In this document: positions 6,036-9,297 of the stretch, one piece after another
How the letters are laid out: every line of letters begins with the position of its first letter
Position numbering within the stretch: position 1 is the stretch's first letter
Source of the DNA: Alphaproteobacteria bacterium
Lineage (GTDB): Bacteria > Pseudomonadota > Alphaproteobacteria > Rhodobacterales > Rhodobacteraceae
NCBI GenBank assembly: GCA_003696705.1
Contig: RFGD01000137.1
Coordinates: 1-9,297, forward strand
DNA length: 9,297 nucleotides
Direction of reading: 5' to 3'
Notes under the pieces: generated by a model
Database searches by the model: none
Told to the model about the DNA's origin: nothing
What the model saw: only the letters and a program-made list of their open reading frames with translations
Program-made: the position numbers and the translations under genes

Positions 6036-7541
6036 GTGCCACGCCGCCTGACGCCATTTCTTGCCGCTTTCGCCACGCTTTCCGCGCTTTCCGCAACGCC
6101 CGGCCTTGCCGATGTCACCGCAGACGAGGTCTGGCAGGAGTGGCAAGAGATCTATGGCGGCAACGGCATCTCGTTGAAAGCGGCACAGAAAACACGCGCC
6201 GCGAACATCCTGACACTGGGCGAGGTCGAGGCCGTCGTCACCTTCCCGGAAGGCACAATGCGCGCACGGGCAGGCGAGATCCGCATGGAAGAACGGGGGG
6301 ACGGCAGCGTCCTTGTCACCTTCACGCCGACATCGCAGCTCGAGATTCGCGCCAACCCGAAGGACGCCGAACCCGTCGAGATGGACCTTCAGATGACCCA
6401 GAAGGGCAACGTGATGGTCGTGACGGACGCCGGCGACGGCCACGACTACAGCTATACGGTGCCCCAGGCGACGCTTGCGCTCGATGCCTTCATCGTCGAT
6501 GGCGTGAAGCTGCCCGTGACCCTGGCCGCCGAGTTCAGGGATTTCGCCGAGACCGCCCATGTCGGCGCCCGGACCGGCGGGCTGCGGGACATCGAAGTGA
6601 ACGAGACGATCGCCCGCACCAGCTTTCGCTTCACGGCCGAGGACCCGGAAGACAAGGCGGCGCATGTGGAAGCCGAGGGCGTCGTCACCGGCCTTCGCGC
6701 GGCGACAAGGGGCCGCTTCCCCGCCGTTGTCGGAAAGACGTTTTCCGAAATGCAGGAGAGCGGGCTCGAGATGGCGCTGGAACTCGAACATGACGGCGCC
6801 GAATACAACGTCACGGGCGACGGGCCGGAAGGCGCCTTCGCCATCTCGTCGGCATCCGCGGGCGGCGCCTTCCGCTACGCGCTGGATTCGGAGCGCGTGA
6901 CGGCCCACGGGGAAAGCCGTGGCCTGCGGCTCGAGCTCTCGGGGGCGGACATTCCCTTTCCCACCGTTGCCATCGGCGCCGAGGAAATATCGGCCGAGCT
7001 GAGCTTCCCTGCGGCCCCGACGCCCGAGCCGTCCGCCTTCAGCATGGCCCTTGGCCTGCGGGGGATCACGGTTGACGATGTCCTCTGGTCGGTCTTCGAC
7101 CCGTCGGGTCAACTTCCGCGCGATCCGGCGAACCTCGTCATCGATCTTGCCGGCAAGGCAAGGCTTCTCGCGGATGTCATGAATGACCCCGCCGCGCTCG
7201 AGGGCGGTCAGAGCCCGATCGAGGTCGATGCGGTCGAAATCCGGCAAATGGAGCTTTCCGCCGCCGGTGCCCGGCTTTCGGGATCGGGCGCCTTCTCCTT
7301 CCGCTACGACAGCCCCGACCAGCCGGTCCCGGTCGGCCATGTCGACCTCAATCTCGAAGGCGGAAACGGGCTTCTGGACACGCTCGTGTCGATCGGCCTT
7401 CTGCCCGAGGACCAGGCCATGGGCATGCGCATGATGCTGGGCGCCTTCGCCCGCCCCGGCGGCGGCGAGGATACGCTGACCTCGCGCATCGAGATGACCG
7501 AAGACGGCGGCATCGTCGCGAACGGGATGCGCATGCGCTAG
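6036..7541 (+). CDS. Secreted DUF2125-type protein (periplasmic, function unknown)
   Basis: A 501-residue protein starting at GTG. It has a clear signal peptide: basic PRR, a hydrophobic run LTPFLAAFATLSALSA and a likely signal peptidase I cut after GLA at residue 25. The mature part begins DVTADEVWQEWQE. The body is rich in short alternating strands ending in E/D-rich turns, with no cysteine and no catalytic motif I can recognise. Repeated phrases such as LELSGADIPFPTV, LGLRGITVDDVLWSVFDPSGQLPRDPANLVIDL and HVDLNLEGGNGLLDTLVSIGLLPEDQ match what I remember of the DUF2125 family of Rhodobacterales. Such beta-rich repeats recall periplasmic lipid-transport or AsmA-like folds, but that is only an impression. 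It stands alone, with the divergent SDR upstream and an 87-base gap before pmbA. The family name is moderately sure; its function is not known to me. Confidence 0.82.
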   Translation: MPRRLTPFLAAFATLSALSATPGLADVTADEVWQEWQEIYGGNGISLKAAQKTRAANILTLGEVEAVVTFPEGTMRARAGEIRMEERGDGSVLVTFTPTSQLEIRANPKDAEPVEMDLQMTQKGNVMVVTDAGDGHDYSYTVPQATLALDAFIVDGVKLPVTLAAEFRDFAETAHVGARTGGLRDIEVNETIARTSFRFTAEDPEDKAAHVEAEGVVTGLRAATRGRFPAVVGKTFSEMQESGLEMALELEHDGAEYNVTGDGPEGAFAISSASAGGAFRYALDSERVTAHGESRGLRLELSGADIPFPTVAIGAEEISAELSFPAAPTPEPSAFSMALGLRGITVDDVLWSVFDPSGQLPRDPANLVIDLAGKARLLADVMNDPAALEGGQSPIEVDAVEIRQMELSAAGARLSGSGAFSFRYDSPDQPVPVGHVDLNLEGGNGLLDTLVSIGLLPEDQAMGMRMMLGAFARPGGGEDTLTSRIEMTEDGGIVANGMRMR

Positions 7542-7592
7542 GCGGCCCCTTGTGAGAAGGGCTGGCACCGATTACCTCTCGAGCAGGAATGA

Positions 7593-7608
7593 GGCGCCAC
7601 CCGGCGCC
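7593..7608 (+). other. Small GC hairpin in the leader before pmbA
   Basis: GGCGCC-ACCC-GGCGCC can fold into a 6-bp all-GC stem with a 4-base loop, ending 20 bases before the pmbA start. It is followed by CGAAAACG, not a T-run, so it is not a standard terminator. It could slow ribosomes or mark the 3' end of the upstream transcript, or be chance in GC-rich DNA. A weaker 5-bp stem (CCCTT 7547-7551, AAGGG 7557-7561) lies closer to the upstream stop. Confidence 0.35.
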
Positions 7609-7623
7609 CGAAAACGATCATCC

Positions 7624-7627
7624 GAGG
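7624..7627 (+). promoter_or_regulatory. Purine-rich site unusually close to the pmbA start
   Basis: The only Shine-Dalgarno-like GAGG before pmbA is one base from the ATG at 7629, too close for normal use. The frame is closed upstream by a TGA at 7590-7592 and offers no ATG, GTG or TTG in between, so the start cannot move upstream. Confidence 0.4.
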
Positions 7628-7628
7628 C

Positions 7629-8975
7629 ATGAAGAACAATCTTGAATCCATCGCCGCCGCGCTGGTCGAGGTGGCCCGGAAGGCCGGCGCCGACCAGGCC
7701 GACGCGCTGGCCGTCGAGGGCACGTCGATCGGCATCGATGTCCTGAACGGCAAGCTGGAGGCCGCCGAACGTTCGGAAGGCATCGATGTCGGGCTTCGCG
7801 TCATCGTCGGCAACCGTCAGGCCTGCGTGTCCGCGTCCGACACGGCCGGCGAAACCCTGCGCCAGATGGCCGAACGGGCAGTCGCCATGGCGCGCGAGGC
7901 GCCCGAGGACCCCTCGGTGGGCCTTGCCGCGCCCGAGGAGCTTGCGCACGACTGGGACCTTGCGGCGCTCGAGCTCGAGGATCCGACCGCCGAGCCGGAC
8001 CCGGCAACGCTGGAAGAGGACGCGCGTCGCGCCGAGGCCGCGGCCCTTTCCGTCGGGGGCGTGACAAAGGTGCAATCGGCATCGGCCAGCTATGGGCGCC
8101 AACGCCTGCACCTTTGCGCAAGCAACGGCTTCTCGGGCGGATATGCACGCACGAGCCGGTCGGTTTCCTGCGTCGCCATCACGGGCGAGGGCCTGGGGAT
8201 GGAACGCGATTTCGCCGCGGAATCGCGGGTGTTTCAGGCAGATCTGCCGGCGCCCGAGGACGTGGGCCGAGAAGCCGGCGAGCGCGCGGTCGCCCGTCGC
8301 GACCCGAGGCGCCCGCCGACGGGCCGCTTCCCCGTGGTCTTCGACGAACGGGTTGCCGCCACCCTGATCGGTCACCTTCTTTCGGCGGTGAACGGCACGG
8401 CCATCGTTCGCGGCGCTTCCTGGGCGCGCGATCTCCTGGGCAAGACCGTCCTGCCCGAGGGGATCTCGCTCTACGAAGAGCCGCACCGCCCCCGCATCCC
8501 GGCTTCGCGCCCCTTCGACGCCGAAGGGCTGGCCACGCGCCGCCGAGCCATCGTCGAGGACGGAATCCTGACCGGCTGGACGCTGGATCTGTCGACGGCC
8601 CGCCGGCTTGGCCTTGAAAGCACGGCGAACGCGGTGCGTTCGACGGGCTCGCCGCCGTCGCCGGGGGTCGGAAACGTCACGCTGACGCCAGGCGAGCATG
8701 ATCGCGAGGCGCTCTTGCGGGAGATCGGCGAGGGGCTTCTGGTGACGTCACTCATCGGCTCGACCATCAACCCGACGACCGGCGACTATTCGCGCGGCGC
8801 TGCCGGGTTCTGGATCGAAGGCGGCGAGATCCGCCACCCGGTGAACGAGCTGACCATCGCGGGCAATCTCCTTGAGATGCTGCGTTCCATCACCCCGGCC
8901 AATGACGCGCGCCCGCACAAGTCGCGCCTGGTGCCAAGCCTGGCCGTCGAGGGGCTGACGATTGCTGGTGACTGA
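7629..8975 (+). CDS. pmbA: PmbA/TldE-like protein of the TldD/PmbA family
   Basis: Soluble cytoplasmic protein of 448 residues, the usual PmbA length. In Escherichia coli, TldD and TldE (PmbA) form a heterodimeric protease that processes microcin B17 and degrades unfolded peptides; TldD carries the zinc site and PmbA does not. Here the N-terminal domain shows GIDVLNGKLEAAERSEGIDVGLRV (35-58) and VGNRQACVSASD (60-71). The C-terminal domain shows RPFDAEGLATRR (294-305) and the conserved end block NPTTGDYSRGAAGFWIEGGE (381-400), followed by HPVNELTIAGN. No HExxxH zinc motif is present, which supports PmbA rather than TldD. No tldD lies in the window, so the partner must be elsewhere if it exists. 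The start is fixed by an upstream stop although the ribosome site is poorly spaced. The 3' end overlaps the next gene by 14 bases. Confidence 0.92.
   Translation: MKNNLESIAAALVEVARKAGADQADALAVEGTSIGIDVLNGKLEAAERSEGIDVGLRVIVGNRQACVSASDTAGETLRQMAERAVAMAREAPEDPSVGLAAPEELAHDWDLAALELEDPTAEPDPATLEEDARRAEAAALSVGGVTKVQSASASYGRQRLHLCASNGFSGGYARTSRSVSCVAITGEGLGMERDFAAESRVFQADLPAPEDVGREAGERAVARRDPRRPPTGRFPVVFDERVAATLIGHLLSAVNGTAIVRGASWARDLLGKTVLPEGISLYEEPHRPRIPASRPFDAEGLATRRRAIVEDGILTGWTLDLSTARRLGLESTANAVRSTGSPPSPGVGNVTLTPGEHDREALLREIGEGLLVTSLIGSTINPTTGDYSRGAAGFWIEGGEIRHPVNELTIAGNLLEMLRSITPANDARPHKSRLVPSLAVEGLTIAGD
8949..8954 (+). promoter_or_regulatory. Ribosome binding site favouring a TTG start
   Basis: GAGGGG inside the end of pmbA stands 7 bases before TTG at 8962 and 13 before the in-frame GTG at 8968. 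The spacing favours TTG. Confidence 0.5.
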
Positions 8976-9297
8976 GGACCTTGCCCTTCTTGTCGACGCC
9001 GCCCGGGCCGCGGCCGAGATCGCCGAGCGGCATTTCGGACAGGCGCCCGAGGCCTGGGACAAGCCCGGCGGCCAGGGGCCCGTGACCGAAGCCGACCTCG
9101 AGATCGACCGCATGCTGCGCGAAGAGCTTGGCGCCGCGCGGCCCGACTATGGGTGGCTGTCGGAAGAGACGGCCGATTCGCCTGCGCGCCTTGCGCAGGA
9201 GCGCGTCTTCATCGTCGATCCGATCGACGGCACGCGCGCCTTCATGGCCGGCCAGCCCGACTTCGCCCATTCGCTGGCCATCGCGCGGGACGGCGCC
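8962..9297 (+). CDS. Inositol-monophosphatase-family phosphatase (CysQ-like), 5' part
   Basis: Metal-dependent phosphatase of the inositol monophosphatase/bisphosphate nucleotidase family; 112 residues are visible and the gene runs out of the window. Seen are DKPGGQGPVTEAD (33-45, Lys34 and the family's VTxAD), GWLSEE (64-69) with the first metal-binding glutamate at Glu68, and VDPIDGTRAF (85-94) with metal ligands Asp86 and Asp89. These match the magnesium site of the family. The substrate may be 3'(2'),5'-bisphosphate nucleotide (PAP, in sulfur metabolism), an inositol phosphate or histidinol phosphate; the missing C-terminal half would be needed to decide. I recall relatives in Rhodobacterales named CysQ next to Kdo-transferase genes, which is a weak hint. 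The start is probably TTG at 8962, overlapping pmbA by 14 bases, with GTG at 8968 as the alternative. Overlap suggests one operon with pmbA. Confidence 0.9.
   Translation, partial: MLVTEDLALLVDAARAAAEIAERHFGQAPEAWDKPGGQGPVTEADLEIDRMLREELGAARPDYGWLSEETADSPARLAQERVFIVDPIDGTRAFMAGQPDFAHSLAIARDGA

Noticed and set aside
5886..7568. Minus-strand open frame of 560 codons opposite the DUF2125-type gene
   Set aside because: No recognisable domain and an Arg/Gly-rich product; the plus strand has a signal peptide and ribosome site, so this is a shadow frame.
7589..7645. 18-codon ATG frame through the pmbA leader hairpin (possible leader peptide)
   Set aside because: It has no run of regulatory codons, and the hairpin has no competing partner or T-run, so attenuation is not supported.
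7572..8699. Minus-strand open frame of 375 codons opposite pmbA
   Set aside because: Composition is typical of a GC-rich shadow; conserved PmbA blocks lie on the other strand.
1..9297. CRISPR arrays, insertion sequences, tRNA genes, phage or defence clusters
   Set aside because: No repeated spacer pattern, terminal inverted repeats, transposase motif, tRNA-like fold or defence-gene motif was seen on reading either strand; the lone HNH protein is not enough to claim a defence system.

Overview
The window looks like an ordinary chromosomal stretch from a high-GC alphaproteobacterium, most likely of the order Rhodobacterales. The codon third positions are almost all G or C. The gene types fit this group: the short LptE-type lipoprotein after leuS, holA, a secreted DUF2125-type protein, a PmbA-type protein and an inositol-monophosphatase-type protein. 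The order is inferred from remembered protein and neighbourhood patterns, not from a search.

Layout. Bases 1-2253 (+) carry an overlapping run: the 3' third of leuS, then lptE, then holA. The three share bases at both junctions, so they are probably one transcript joining tRNA charging, LPS transport and the DNA polymerase III clamp loader. Bases 2297-2926 (+) hold a glutathione S-transferase with a strong ribosome binding site. Its 3' end overlaps by 22 bases the 3' end of a convergent FAD-binding 'HI0933/YhiN-like' flavoprotein (2905-4110, -). A short divergent gap of 92 bases leads to a small stand-alone HNH-type protein (4203-4526, +). That gene converges, with only 5 bases between stops, on a two-gene minus-strand operon: an SDR oxidoreductase (5143-5898) followed by a crotonase-family protein (4532-5146), coupled by an ATGA overlap.

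A 137-base divergent region separates the SDR from a signal-peptide-bearing DUF2125-type protein (6036-7541, +). After an 87-base gap with a small hairpin come a PmbA/TldE-like protein (7629-8975, +) and, overlapping it, the 5' part of an inositol-monophosphatase-family phosphatase (8962 to the window end). Both window edges cut genes: leuS lacks its 5' part and the phosphatase lacks its 3' part.

I found no mobile element, CRISPR array, tRNA or rRNA, no toxin-antitoxin or defence cluster, and no obvious new system. There is no gene-free stretch longer than 137 bases. The most interesting points are a short crotonase-fold protein that lacks both classical catalytic glutamates yet is translationally coupled to an SDR, and a tiny HNH protein with a CCHC-type putative zinc site lodged between housekeeping-type genes.
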